DNA of 64,000 nt from the NCBI RefSeq assembly GCF_022213955.1, contig NZ_JAKNTW010000027.1, forward strand, positions 1 through 64,000. Direction: 5' to 3'. Under the pieces are notes generated by a model. That model searched no databases. It saw nothing but the letters and a program-made list of their open reading frames with translations, and was not told the origin of the DNA. Shown here piece after piece: positions 37,688 to 46,134 of the stretch. The stretch comes from Dolomitihabitans soli (GTDB lineage: Bacteria; Actinomycetota; Actinomycetes; Streptosporangiales; Streptosporangiaceae). Made by a program: the position numbers and the translations under genes. Position 1 is the stretch's first letter. Each line of letters begins with the position of its first letter.

Positions 37688-38902
37688 TCAGCGGGACGTA
37701 GCCGATACGGACGCACTCGGTCGTTGCGCCCGCGGTAGGGCGGTGAAACGTCGGGTCGAGGCGGCGACGAGGACCCCGAGTGCGGCGTAGGCCGCGCCGA
37801 GCAGGCTGGCGGCCGACCATCCCGCGGCGCTGTAGGCCCAGGTGGTGGTGATCGCACCGAGCGCGGAGCCGAGGGAGTAGCAGGCCATGTAGGCGCCGAT
37901 GACGCTGCTGCTCTGGTCGGGGCGGGCGGTGGTGAGCAGGTGCTGGCTGCTGACGTGAACGGCTTGCACGGCGAAGTCCAGGACGATGACGCCGACGATC
38001 AACAGCCACAGCGATGACCCCGCTTGAGCGATCAGCAGCCACGAGGCTGTGAGCAGGGCCAGCGACCAGCCGGTGACCGAGGGCGCCAGGCCCCGGTCGG
38101 CCCATCGGCCGGCTCGGGCCGCGCCCAGCGCCCCGGTGAGACCGGCGAGTCCGAACAGTCCGATCTCGGTGCTGCCGAAGTGCCACGGCGCGTCGCCGAG
38201 CGGGAGCGCCAGTCCGCTCCACAGCGTGCCGAAGGAGGCGAACAGGAAGAACGCGACCAGTCCGCGACTGAGGAAGAGCCGGTCGCCGACGACCAGACGA
38301 CCCAGCGATGACAGCAGCTGTCCGTACCGGGCTCGGGGGCGGCGGACGTCGGCCTCGAGGGTGAATCGGGCGGCGAGCGCGAGCATCACGCAAAGCCCGG
38401 CGATGACGAGGTAGACCATGCGCCAGTCGGTCAGCTCGCCCAGTGCGCCCGCGACCACCCGCACGCCGAGGATCCCGATGACCACGCCCGAGGTGACCGC
38501 TCCGATGTTGCGGCCGCGCTCGCCGGTCGGTGAGACGGCGGCGACGTAGGCCACCGTGATCTGGACGACCACGGCGAACAGTCCGGCCAGGGCCAGGCCC
38601 GCGATCGCGATGCCACCGCTGGGTGCGGCGGCGGCCACCCCCGCACCTACTGCTGTGAGCAGCAGGTGCACCGTGATGAGTCTGCGGCGGTCGAACAGGT
38701 CGCCGAGCGGGACCAGCAGCACCAGCCCCGCGAGATAGCCGATCTGGCCGGCGGCGACCAGCCACCCCAGTGCTCCTTCCCCCAGCCCGAGGTCCTCGCC
38801 CGCGGCCTCGAGGACCGGCTGGATGCCGTAGACGGTCGACACCGCCACCGCGCACACCAGCGCGAGCACGGCCCGCTGCCTCCCGGTCAATCCTGGCGAC
38901 AT
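37688..38902 (-). CDS. MFS transporter (drug-efflux type)
   Basis: 404 aa with 12 predicted helices. The MFS loop 2-3 motif appears as GYLAGLVLLVPLGDLFDRRR. The C-terminal half contains SSVIGAYMACYSLGSALGAI. It may give self-resistance or export. The ATG at 38902 follows GGAGGGTGAG; an upstream TTG is less likely. It is divergent from an HxlR-type regulator with an inverted-repeat operator between them, so expression is probably controlled by that regulator. Confidence 0.9.
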   Translation of the reverse strand: MSPGLTGRQRAVLALVCAVAVSTVYGIQPVLEAAGEDLGLGEGALGWLVAAGQIGYLAGLVLLVPLGDLFDRRRLITVHLLLTAVGAGVAAAAPSGGIAIAGLALAGLFAVVVQITVAYVAAVSPTGERGRNIGAVTSGVVIGILGVRVVAGALGELTDWRMVYLVIAGLCVMLALAARFTLEADVRRPRARYGQLLSSLGRLVVGDRLFLSRGLVAFFLFASFGTLWSGLALPLGDAPWHFGSTEIGLFGLAGLTGALGAARAGRWADRGLAPSVTGWSLALLTASWLLIAQAGSSLWLLIVGVIVLDFAVQAVHVSSQHLLTTARPDQSSSVIGAYMACYSLGSALGAITTTWAYSAAGWSAASLLGAAYAALGVLVAASTRRFTALPRAQRPSASVSATSR

Positions 38903-38917
38903 CTCACCCTCCAATAA

Positions 38918-38932
38918 GTTGCAAAATGCAAC
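38918..38932. promoter_or_regulatory. Inverted repeat GTTGCAAAATGCAAC, likely HxlR operator
   Basis: Perfect 6-bp arms around AAA, located 15 nt upstream of the MFS start, with a further half-site TTGCAAC at 38964-38970 close to the HxlR start. The position between the divergent genes suits a repressor of the MFS gene and autoregulation. Confidence 0.75.
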
Positions 38933-38988
38933 CTATCTGAAGTTAGGGCATAATGGTTTCAGATTGCAACTCATCACGGAGGGGGCCC

Positions 38989-39441
38989 GTGGACGTCACA
39001 CTCGCCGCAGGAGGCGCTTGGACCGACCCGGCCTGTCCGGTCGCACGGACCGTCGACCTGATAGGCGACCGGTGGAGCCTGCTGATCATCCGCGACGCGA
39101 TGGACGGGGCGACGACCTTCACCGAGTTCCATCAGCGGCTGGGGATCGCCCGCAACATCCTCACCGACCGGCTCCGCAAACTCGTCGAGTACGGCATCCT
39201 TGACAAGAGCGCCGCCACCGACGGCAGACGACACACGTACCGGCTCACCGAAGCCGGGCAGGACCTCTTCACGGCCGTCGTCGCCCTCCGCCAATGGGGC
39301 GAGCGCCACGCCTTCGCCCCAGACGAGCCGCACTCCATCCTCGTCGACGACCAAGGGCGGGAGCTTCCCGAACTCCACCCGCTCGGCCAAGACGGCGCGC
39401 CGCTCTCCGCCGAGGCGTCGCACGTCCGGAAAACTGCCTGA
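38989..39441 (+). CDS. HxlR-family transcriptional regulator
   Basis: 150 aa winged-helix protein: it opens near DPACPVARTVDLIGDRWSLL with an N-terminal Cys typical of HxlR proteins, some of which are redox sensors, and continues FTEFHQRLGIARNILTDRL and YRLTEAGQDLF. The GTG at 38989 follows GGAGGGGG; an upstream ATG (38953) has no ribosome site. It probably represses the divergent MFS gene in response to a small molecule, perhaps the cluster product. Confidence 0.92.
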   Translation: MDVTLAAGGAWTDPACPVARTVDLIGDRWSLLIIRDAMDGATTFTEFHQRLGIARNILTDRLRKLVEYGILDKSAATDGRRHTYRLTEAGQDLFTAVVALRQWGERHAFAPDEPHSILVDDQGRELPELHPLGQDGAPLSAEASHVRKTA

Positions 39442-39561
39442 GCCCGACCGCGCCGGAACCCGTCCCATCGGGCCCTGCGATCGATGCCCCTCTACACTGA
39501 CTCGCGCTCGAGTAGGCGTCTCACCATGTTTGGCCGCCGGCACGAACCAGCATCTCTCGCC

Positions 39562-39657
39562 GAGCTGCCTTCGTGAGCTGATCCTGAGCTTGGCGAAGAT
39601 CTTACGGAGGTGCCACTCGACCGTGCGCGGGCTCAGGAAGAGACGAGCGATCCTCTC
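39562..39657 (-). pseudogene. Remnant of a LuxR-family regulator C-terminus
   Basis: One minus-strand frame reads ERIARLFLSPRTVEWHLRKI followed by FAKLRISSRRQL, the recognition helix region of a LAL/LuxR-type helix-turn-helix. Nothing of the N-terminal ATPase or sensor domain is readable upstream, and the preceding residues do not form the expected first helix. The whole 39442-39749 gap holds no intact gene, so this is a decayed fragment. Confidence 0.6.
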
Positions 39658-39749
39658 GCCCGAACTGCGGCCGCCCGGCCCTGAATCGGCGATGACCCAG
39701 AGGTTCGGCCGGGAAGACAACCGGCGTTCCGCCGCTGGGTGGAGTGACC

Positions 39750-42038
39750 TCAGGGCAGTTGGTCAGGGGTCGCCGTCAGGCCGTAGTAGATGCGCGGCGC
39801 GCCGTCCAGCCGGATCTTGACCTTGCCGTCGCGGGCGGTGAGCCGCCGTTCCCTACCAAGGCAGTCGAGCTCCCTCACCGAGCTCCCGGCGGCGGCCACC
39901 TTCAGCTCCGTCTTGGTCGGCCAGCCGTCCACCCACGGTTCCGGCGCGGCGAACCACGTGGAGCCCGGCGCGTGGTCGGTGTTGAGCAGGTAACCGTCCT
40001 TCCTGCTCCACAGGATCGAGACGGGTCCTTCCTGCGTGCTGAACAGCAGTCCTTTCAGATTGGAGTCGGCCGGCTTCAACCAGCGCACGAACGTCGCCCG
40101 GTCCAGCACCTGCGCAGCCGTGGCGTAGGCGAGCATGGACGGCTTGGCGCTGGTGTCGCGGTTCATGAGCCCGTAGTGGTACTCGGGGTTGGCAGGGTCG
40201 GCCATCTGCGGCTTGCCAAGGACGCTGTCGTGCAACTGGTACCAGTTCACGCAGCGCACCCCCTCGGCCTTGGCCAGCGCCAGGGTGAGCAGGACGTTCT
40301 CTGCGGCCTGCCGGTAAGTGTCGTGCCACCAGCTGTTCGGCTTCGTGCAGGCGTAGGCCTCGGTCAGCCACAACTCCTTATGCCCGTACTCCGCGATCAT
40401 CTCGCGGGCCTTGCGCAGACCGCCTAGGAAGTTCCAGTAGGAGCCGTTGGCGCCCTGCGTCCACTCTTCAGGAGACGGCGCGTAGTCCGGCGTGAAGTTG
40501 CCCCTGCCCGGGTGGAAGGCGAACCCATCGATGAGGTCCCAGCCGCCGGCGTCATGGAAGTTCCTGGTCCAGACGTGATCCATGCCGGCCAGGCCGGCGT
40601 TGAGCACCTTGGTGGGCGCTCCCGCGGCGGTCAGCCGGTCGCGTACCGGGCGTAATCCGTCCCGCACGTAGGCGGCGGCGGTCTCGCCGCTCATCCATGG
40701 CTTGTTCACCTCGTTGGCGACCTCGAAGTAGTCGGCACCCGACCCGATCGCCTTCTGCGTGTTCGTGTCGGCCCAGGCGGTGACCTCGGCGGCCGTTCCG
40801 CCCAGGGGGATCCCGGCGAGCTCGATGTTGTGACTGATCCCCGCCGCGTTGAGGGTGGCGGGCGGGAGGCCCGGTCCGCCGTCGTAGGAGATGCGGACGC
40901 ACTGGATGCCCAGGCGTTTCATCAGTCCCACGACAGCGGCGGCGTCGGGCTTGAGCAGCCAGGGGTAGTTGGCGATGCCGAACATGCTGTCGGCGCCGGC
41001 TTGATAGGTGTGCGGTGGCAGGACGGCGAGGTTGGTGCGGGCGAACGCGCTGTCGGTGCCCGCGGTGGCGCTCACCTCGGTGAACACGATCCCGCGGGGT
41101 GGCGAGGTGATGGTGAAGGTCTGTCCCCATGAGGCTCCCGCCGCGACCGTGCCGGTCACGCTGCCGCTGCCCAGCGTCCTGCCGTCGAAGTCGCGGGCCC
41201 ACCACGAAAGCTTCACACTGCGGGCGGTGCGTCCCCCGTTGGCGACCTCCGTGTGCAGGGCCATGGGCTGGCCGGCGGCGTCCCAGAGGGAGAAGGGCTG
41301 GTCGGTCCAGACCTCTACGCCGAGTGGAAGGCCCGCGCCCATGGTGCCGCCCGCAGCCGGTCGCATCGAGCCGAGCACCAGGTCGGCCTCCGTCACCGCC
41401 GCGCCGGCGGTTCCGGTGCCCGGCGCGTGGATCCAGGTGGCGTTGGTCCAGGCAGGGGTGGTGGTGGCCAGCCGGAAGTAGGCGCGGGTGTCGGCCCAGG
41501 TCTCCTGGTAGACGACCCCGGCATTGCTTTCGTACGGCACACCTCCTCCAGCGTCGCGGTTCCATGTCGTCAGCGCGGCAAAGGACTCGGGCACCGAGGG
41601 TGAGACAACGGTGCGGCCGAGCATGAAACCGGCCGGGACCAGCGTGGTCGAGCCGCCGACCTCCCAGCGGAGCGAGGCTCGGTGCGGCGCGACGCGGAAG
41701 ACGCCGCGGACGGTGATTCCCCCGGCCGTGCTGGGGAGCGTGTAGTCGACCTGGATGGCCTGCGTGCCGTCCTGGAGCGTGACGAGCGACGGCGTTCCGC
41801 CGGTGGTGCGCTGGATGCCGGTGACGGAGTCCTTGGCCATGAACCCGGTGAGCCTGACCCGTTCGACGCCGCCGCCGTCGCGGACGGTGATGCCGCCGTC
41901 GGTGGCGGCGGTCAGCGTGATGCCGTCGGCGGAGATCGAAGGGGTGTCGGCCTGGGCCTGCGCCGCGGGAAGCAATGCCCCTGCGAGTCCGGCCGCCACG
42001 GCTCCACCGAGGAAGCGGCGTCGGGGGATGTCAGACAT
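39750..42038 (-). CDS. Tat-exported clan GH-A glycoside hydrolase (GH39-like)
   Basis: 762 aa. A twin-arginine signal (MSDIPRRRFLGGAVAAGLAG) leads to a beta-rich N-terminal domain (about 35-345), a TIM barrel (about 350-660) and a C-terminal beta domain. The clan GH-A catalytic pair is seen as Glu443 (YFEVANEVNKPW, acid/base) and Glu560 (ELWLTEAY, nucleophile). The exact family and substrate cannot be fixed by eye; GH39-like is my best guess. The ATG at 42038 follows GGGAAGAG. It is divergent from the sugar ABC operon, with shared operators. Confidence 0.8.
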   Translation of the reverse strand: MSDIPRRRFLGGAVAAGLAGALLPAAQAQADTPSISADGITLTAATDGGITVRDGGGVERVRLTGFMAKDSVTGIQRTTGGTPSLVTLQDGTQAIQVDYTLPSTAGGITVRGVFRVAPHRASLRWEVGGSTTLVPAGFMLGRTVVSPSVPESFAALTTWNRDAGGGVPYESNAGVVYQETWADTRAYFRLATTTPAWTNATWIHAPGTGTAGAAVTEADLVLGSMRPAAGGTMGAGLPLGVEVWTDQPFSLWDAAGQPMALHTEVANGGRTARSVKLSWWARDFDGRTLGSGSVTGTVAAGASWGQTFTITSPPRGIVFTEVSATAGTDSAFARTNLAVLPPHTYQAGADSMFGIANYPWLLKPDAAAVVGLMKRLGIQCVRISYDGGPGLPPATLNAAGISHNIELAGIPLGGTAAEVTAWADTNTQKAIGSGADYFEVANEVNKPWMSGETAAAYVRDGLRPVRDRLTAAGAPTKVLNAGLAGMDHVWTRNFHDAGGWDLIDGFAFHPGRGNFTPDYAPSPEEWTQGANGSYWNFLGGLRKAREMIAEYGHKELWLTEAYACTKPNSWWHDTYRQAAENVLLTLALAKAEGVRCVNWYQLHDSVLGKPQMADPANPEYHYGLMNRDTSAKPSMLAYATAAQVLDRATFVRWLKPADSNLKGLLFSTQEGPVSILWSRKDGYLLNTDHAPGSTWFAAPEPWVDGWPTKTELKVAAAGSSVRELDCLGRERRLTARDGKVKIRLDGAPRIYYGLTATPDQLP

Positions 42039-42058
42039 GAAGATCTCTTCCCTGTCGA

Positions 42059-42074
42059 CCTAATGCGGATTAGG
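42059..42074. promoter_or_regulatory. Operator copy 1 (TAATGCGGATTA core)
   Basis: The 16-bp imperfect palindrome CCTAATGCGGATTAGG lies about 20 nt upstream of the glycosidase start. It shares its core with two further copies at 42158 and 42183 and is a LacI-type operator candidate, probably for the regulator at 47413. Confidence 0.75.
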
Positions 42075-42147
42075 GAGATGTGTACTCCGGCCGGAACGGG
42101 AGTGTCAAGGGTGAGTTGTGCGCCTCACGTAATCTGCTGGTAACGCC

Positions 42148-42176
42148 TTGACACCTTCATCTAATGCGGATTAGAT
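42148..42176 (+). promoter_or_regulatory. Candidate promoter of the sugar ABC operon
   Basis: TTGACA (42148-42153) is followed after 17 nt by TTAGAT (42171-42176). Operator copy 2 covers the spacer and -10 element, so a bound repressor would block RNA polymerase. Confidence 0.55.
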
Positions 42177-42177
42177 G
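42158..42177. promoter_or_regulatory. Operator copy 2, CATCTAATGCGGATTAGATG
   Basis: Perfect 8-bp arms (CATCTAAT/ATTAGATG) around GCGG. It is the strongest of three related sites between the divergent glycosidase and ABC genes. Confidence 0.8.
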
Positions 42178-42182
42178 CCGTC

Positions 42183-42194
42183 TAATCCGCATTA
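42183..42194. promoter_or_regulatory. Operator copy 3 (TAATCCGCATTA, reverse orientation)
   Basis: It is the reverse complement of the shared core, 5 bp after copy 2 and just upstream of the ribosome site of the binding-protein gene. Adjacent paired sites could allow cooperative binding. Confidence 0.7.
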
Positions 42195-42210
42195 ACCCAG
42201 AGGAGTGACC

Positions 42211-43575
42211 ATGGATGCACCAGCCTCCAGAAGGTGGATGGCGGGGGCGCTCGTGCTCGCCGCCGCGACGGCGGGCTGCTCGTCCGGCTCGTCGGGTGAG
42301 GACTCGGGTAAGACCGTGATCACTGTGGCGGGCATGCCTCCCACGACCGCCGCGAAGACCCGCACGCAGTTCCTCGACGCGATCGCCGCGTTCGAGAAGG
42401 CCAACCCCACCATCAAGATCAAGCCGACCGACACCCAGTGGGACGCCAGGACGTTCGCGACCAGGCTGGCCGGCGGAAACGCGGAGACGGTGCTGACCGT
42501 GCCGCTCACCGAGCCGCCGGGGCTCATCGCCCGGCGCCAGGTCGCCGACCTCAGTAACGAGATCAAGAGCCTGCCGCACGCGGGAGACTTCGACCCGCGC
42601 GCGCTGGCTCCTGCTACCGGCGCGGACGGCAAGGTCTACGGCCTGCCCGTCACCGAGTACGCGCTGGGCCTGGTCTACAACCGCGCCCTGTTCACGAAGG
42701 CGGGCCTCGACCCGGATCAGCCGCCGGCCACGTGGGACGAGGTCAGAGCGGCGGCAAAGAAGATCGCCGGGACGGGTGTGGCCGGGTACACGCAGATGAC
42801 GGTCAAGAACACCGGCGGCTGGATCCTGACCGCGATGACCTACTCCTTCGGCGGGCGGATGGAGAAGCAGGAGGGCGACAAGTACGTGTCCTCGCTCCTG
42901 GACGGCCCGGCGGAGCAGGCGCTGCGGCACCTGTCCGCGATGCGGTGGCAGGACGACTCCGTGGGCGCCAACCAACTGCGCACCCAGCAGGACACGGAGC
43001 GCGACTTCGCCGCCGGCAAGATCGGCATGCTGATCGGCGCCGTGAACAGCTACAACCGCTACACCACCCTGTACTCCGGCAAGCCGGACGACTTCGGCAT
43101 CGCGGCGTTGCCGCAGCAGGGCAGCGGCAAGGCGACGCTGCTGGGCGGGCTGGTGGCGGCCGTCAACGCCAAGGCCACAGCCGCGCAGCGAACCGCCGCG
43201 GTGAAGTGGATCGACTTCTACTACCTCAAGCCCAACTACGACCCGGCGGCCGCCGAGCAACTGGCCGTGGCCAATGCCGCGGACAAGCTCGCCGTCGGCC
43301 TGCCCACGCTGCCGTTCTACGGCCCGTCGGTGTCAGGCCCGGTGAACGCCGCGATCGCCAAGCACACCAACATCCCGGTGTCGAACTTCGCGCCCTACGT
43401 GAAGGAAACCGACAAGCTGGAGTACGTCGTCGAGCCTCCTGTCGCCGCCCAAGACCTGTACGGCGCGCTCGACACCGCCGTACAGGCCGTACTGACCCGC
43501 AAGGACGCCGACCCCCGCGACGAGCTGGACAAGGCGGCGGCGCGATTCGCGCCGCTGCTCGAGAAAGCACAGTGA
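42211..43575 (+). CDS. Sugar ABC transporter substrate-binding lipoprotein
   Basis: 454 aa. The lipoprotein signal has Cys23 in the lipobox (AATAGC), and the SBP_bac_1 fold follows (FLDAIAAFEKANPTIKIKPT, then VYGLPVTEYALGLVYNRALF and TWDEVRAAAKKIAG). It binds a sugar or oligosaccharide released by the divergent glycosidase. The ATG at 42211 follows AGAGGAG. The stop codon overlaps the first permease start (GTGA). Confidence 0.92.
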   Translation: MDAPASRRWMAGALVLAAATAGCSSGSSGEDSGKTVITVAGMPPTTAAKTRTQFLDAIAAFEKANPTIKIKPTDTQWDARTFATRLAGGNAETVLTVPLTEPPGLIARRQVADLSNEIKSLPHAGDFDPRALAPATGADGKVYGLPVTEYALGLVYNRALFTKAGLDPDQPPATWDEVRAAAKKIAGTGVAGYTQMTVKNTGGWILTAMTYSFGGRMEKQEGDKYVSSLLDGPAEQALRHLSAMRWQDDSVGANQLRTQQDTERDFAAGKIGMLIGAVNSYNRYTTLYSGKPDDFGIAALPQQGSGKATLLGGLVAAVNAKATAAQRTAAVKWIDFYYLKPNYDPAAAEQLAVANAADKLAVGLPTLPFYGPSVSGPVNAAIAKHTNIPVSNFAPYVKETDKLEYVVEPPVAAQDLYGALDTAVQAVLTRKDADPRDELDKAAARFAPLLEKAQ

Positions 43576-44438
43576 CCCGGGGCAGAGGCGTCGCGGCCGC
43601 GCTGTTCCTCATCCCGACGGTGTTGGTCTTCGGCCTGTTCTCGTGGTGGCCGATCATCCGCAGCGTGGTGCTCGGCTTCCAGCAGACCAACCTGGTCGAT
43701 GCGGCGACGTTCGCGGGCCTGGACAACTTCCGCACCTTGCTCGCCGACCCCCTGCTGGGCACGGCGGTGCGCAACACGCTGCTGTTCACCGGCCTGGCCC
43801 TGCTGATCGGCTTTCCTCTGCCGATCTTCCTGGCGGTGCTGATGTCGGAGCTGCGGCGCGGCTCCGGGCTGATGCGGGTGCTGGTCTACCTGCCGGTGGT
43901 GGTGCCGCCGGTGGTGGCCGTGCTGATGTGGAAGTGGTTCTACGACCCGGACTCCGGCCTGTTCAACCAACTGCTCGGGTTGGTCGGGCTGGGACCGTAC
44001 CCCTGGTTGCAGTCCACGGGCATGGCGATGCCGAGCCTGGTCCTGGAGGCGACCTGGGCGGGCGCCGGCGGCGCCGTGCTCATCTACCTGGCCGCGCTGT
44101 CCAGCGTTCCCACCGAGCTGTACGAGGCGGCTGAGCTGGACGGGGCGTCGGTGTGGCGCAGGTTGTGGCACGTGACGCTGCCGCAACTGCGGTCCATCCT
44201 GCTGATCATGCTGCTGCTCCAGGTGATCAACACCTTCCAGGTGTTCACCGAGCCGTTCGTGCTGACCGACGGCGGGCCGGAGGACTCGACGGTCACGGTG
44301 CTGCTACTGATCTACAGGTACGCGTTCGTCAACGGCGACTACGGCACGGCAGCGGCGTTGAGCGTGAGCCTGGCCGTGGTGCTGGCGGTGCTGTCCGCCG
44401 TGTACCTGCGGCTCACCAGGACTTGGGGGACGAAGTGA
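43572..44438 (+). CDS. Sugar ABC transporter permease 1 (MalF-like)
   Basis: 288 aa with six helices. The cytoplasmic EAA loop is EAAELDGASVWRRLWHVTLP. It forms the channel with permease 2. The GTG at 43572 overlaps the binding-protein stop codon. No ATPase gene is in the operon, so a shared MsiK-type ATPase elsewhere is probably used, as usual in actinomycetes (inference). Confidence 0.92.
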   Translation: MTRGRGVAAALFLIPTVLVFGLFSWWPIIRSVVLGFQQTNLVDAATFAGLDNFRTLLADPLLGTAVRNTLLFTGLALLIGFPLPIFLAVLMSELRRGSGLMRVLVYLPVVVPPVVAVLMWKWFYDPDSGLFNQLLGLVGLGPYPWLQSTGMAMPSLVLEATWAGAGGAVLIYLAALSSVPTELYEAAELDGASVWRRLWHVTLPQLRSILLIMLLLQVINTFQVFTEPFVLTDGGPEDSTVTVLLLIYRYAFVNGDYGTAAALSVSLAVVLAVLSAVYLRLTRTWGTK

Positions 44439-45289
44439 GGGGAGTGATCTCCGACACCGAACGGCGTGGGCGCGGGATGCGCCTTGGACTGGGCACCACC
44501 CAGGTGCTGCTCATCGTGGCCCTGGTCCTGCAGGGTGCCGGGCCGATCTATTGGATCTTCAAGGGCGCGATCTCCTCCACCCAGGAGTCACTGCGCCATC
44601 CGCTGGCCCTGTGGCCGGCGGACGTGCAATGGTCGAATCTGGTGGAGGCGTGGACGACCCTCGAGGTCGGCCACTACCTGATGAACACCGGCGTACTCGT
44701 CGGCGGCTCCTGGTTCACGCAGCTGTTCGTCGCGACGACAGGCGCCTACGCGTTGTCGGTCCTGCGGCCCTCCTATGGCAAGTACGTCTACGGAGCGGTC
44801 CTGGCGACACTGTTCCTGCCCGGCACGGTCTCGATGGTCTCGCTGTACCTGACGGTCCTGGACCTGTCCATCGCCAACACCCCGCTGTCGGTGTGGTTGC
44901 CCGCTGGGGCGCACGCCTTCAACGTCCTTCTGGTCAAACAGTTCTTCGACGGCATTCCCAAGGAGCTGTTCGAGGCAGCGCGCCTCGACGGCGCCGGGCC
45001 GTGGCGGATCTTCACCCGGGTGGTGCTGCCCATGTCACGTCCGATCTTGGCCGTGGTATCACTGCTGGCTGTCATGAACGCGTGGAAGGACTTCCTCTGG
45101 CCCATGATCGCCATCACCGACACCGAGAGCCAGCCCCTGGCGGTGGCCCTGCCCCGGCTGGCGGACACCTCGGACCAGGCCCTGCTCATCGCCGGGATGC
45201 TGATCGCGATCATCCCTCCCGTCGTGGTGTTCCTGCTGTTCCAGCGGCAGATCATCCGGGGCATCGCCTTCACGGGGCTGAAGGGATGA
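44435..45289 (+). CDS. Sugar ABC transporter permease 2 (MalG-like)
   Basis: 284 aa with six helices. The EAA loop is EAARLDGAGPWRIFTRVVLP, followed by FLWPMIAITDTESQPLAVAL. The GTG at 44435 overlaps the permease 1 stop codon (GTGA) and has GGGGGA upstream; GTG 44444 and ATG 44477 are alternatives. It is coupled to the dehydrogenase gene. Confidence 0.9.
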   Translation: MRGVISDTERRGRGMRLGLGTTQVLLIVALVLQGAGPIYWIFKGAISSTQESLRHPLALWPADVQWSNLVEAWTTLEVGHYLMNTGVLVGGSWFTQLFVATTGAYALSVLRPSYGKYVYGAVLATLFLPGTVSMVSLYLTVLDLSIANTPLSVWLPAGAHAFNVLLVKQFFDGIPKELFEAARLDGAGPWRIFTRVVLPMSRPILAVVSLLAVMNAWKDFLWPMIAITDTESQPLAVALPRLADTSDQALLIAGMLIAIIPPVVVFLLFQRQIIRGIAFTGLKG

Positions 45290-46134
45290 GGGTCCTGGTC
45301 ACCGGTGCGGCAGGCCGCCTCGGCTCCGCCGTACTGGCAGAACTCGCATCGCGGGACATCGCCGTGACCGCGCTCGTCGCGCAGGATCCCGGCCCGCTGA
45401 CGGCGGAGCGGGTCATCGTGGGCGACGCCCGCGACCCGGCCGCCGTCCGCGCGGCCCTCGAAGGGGCCGACGCCGTCGTTCACACGGCGGCGCTGGCCTC
45501 GCCCGAGGTGGCGGCGCCCGAGGTGGTGTTCTCGGCCAACACGCAGGCGACGTTCGTGGTGCTGAACGAGGCGGGAGAGCAGGGGGTACGGCGGGCCGTG
45601 ATCGCCAGCAGCCTGTCGGTCACCGGCCTGCCGTTCGCCAGGTCGCGCCCGAGCCCGCCATACCTGCCGCTGGACGAGCGGGTGCCGTTGCAGATCGAGG
45701 ACCCGTACGCGCTGTCCAAGCAGACGGACGAGGCCACGGCCGCGATGATGCACCGGCGTCACGGCATGACCGTCGTCGCGCTGCGCTTCCCCTTCCTCGG
45801 CGACCAGGCCCGGCTCGCCGCGCACGCGGAGCGGCTTGCCGGGGATCCCGCGGCCGGGGCCGCGGAGGTGTGGAGCTACCTCGACCTTCGTGACGCCGCG
45901 CGCGCGTGCCTGATCGGGCTGACGGTCCCGTTGTACGGCGCGCCGGTCATCTTCGTCGCCGCGCCCGAGACGCTCGTGGCGACCCCCACCGAGGAGTTGC
46001 TCGCGACGCACCACCCCGGCGTGCCGCGCCGTACGGCATTGCCCGGCAGGACCGTGGCCATCGATCTCGAGCCGGCCAGGAGACTGCTTGGATTCACTGC
46101 TCGGCATCCGTTCCCAGAGGAGCGACAATCATGA
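45286..46134 (+). CDS. NAD(P)-dependent epimerase/dehydratase-family sugar oxidoreductase
   Basis: 282 aa extended SDR protein with VLVTGAAGRLGSAVLAELAS at the N-terminus and the YALSK (YxxxK) catalytic motif; the Ser is in IASSLSVTG. Given its position before an enolase-family dehydratase, it is likely a sugar or uronate dehydrogenase that makes the lactone or acid. The precise sugar cannot be told. The ATG at 45286 overlaps the permease stop codon (ATGA). Confidence 0.8.
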   Translation: MRVLVTGAAGRLGSAVLAELASRDIAVTALVAQDPGPLTAERVIVGDARDPAAVRAALEGADAVVHTAALASPEVAAPEVVFSANTQATFVVLNEAGEQGVRRAVIASSLSVTGLPFARSRPSPPYLPLDERVPLQIEDPYALSKQTDEATAAMMHRRHGMTVVALRFPFLGDQARLAAHAERLAGDPAAGAAEVWSYLDLRDAARACLIGLTVPLYGAPVIFVAAPETLVATPTEELLATHHPGVPRRTALPGRTVAIDLEPARRLLGFTARHPFPEERQS

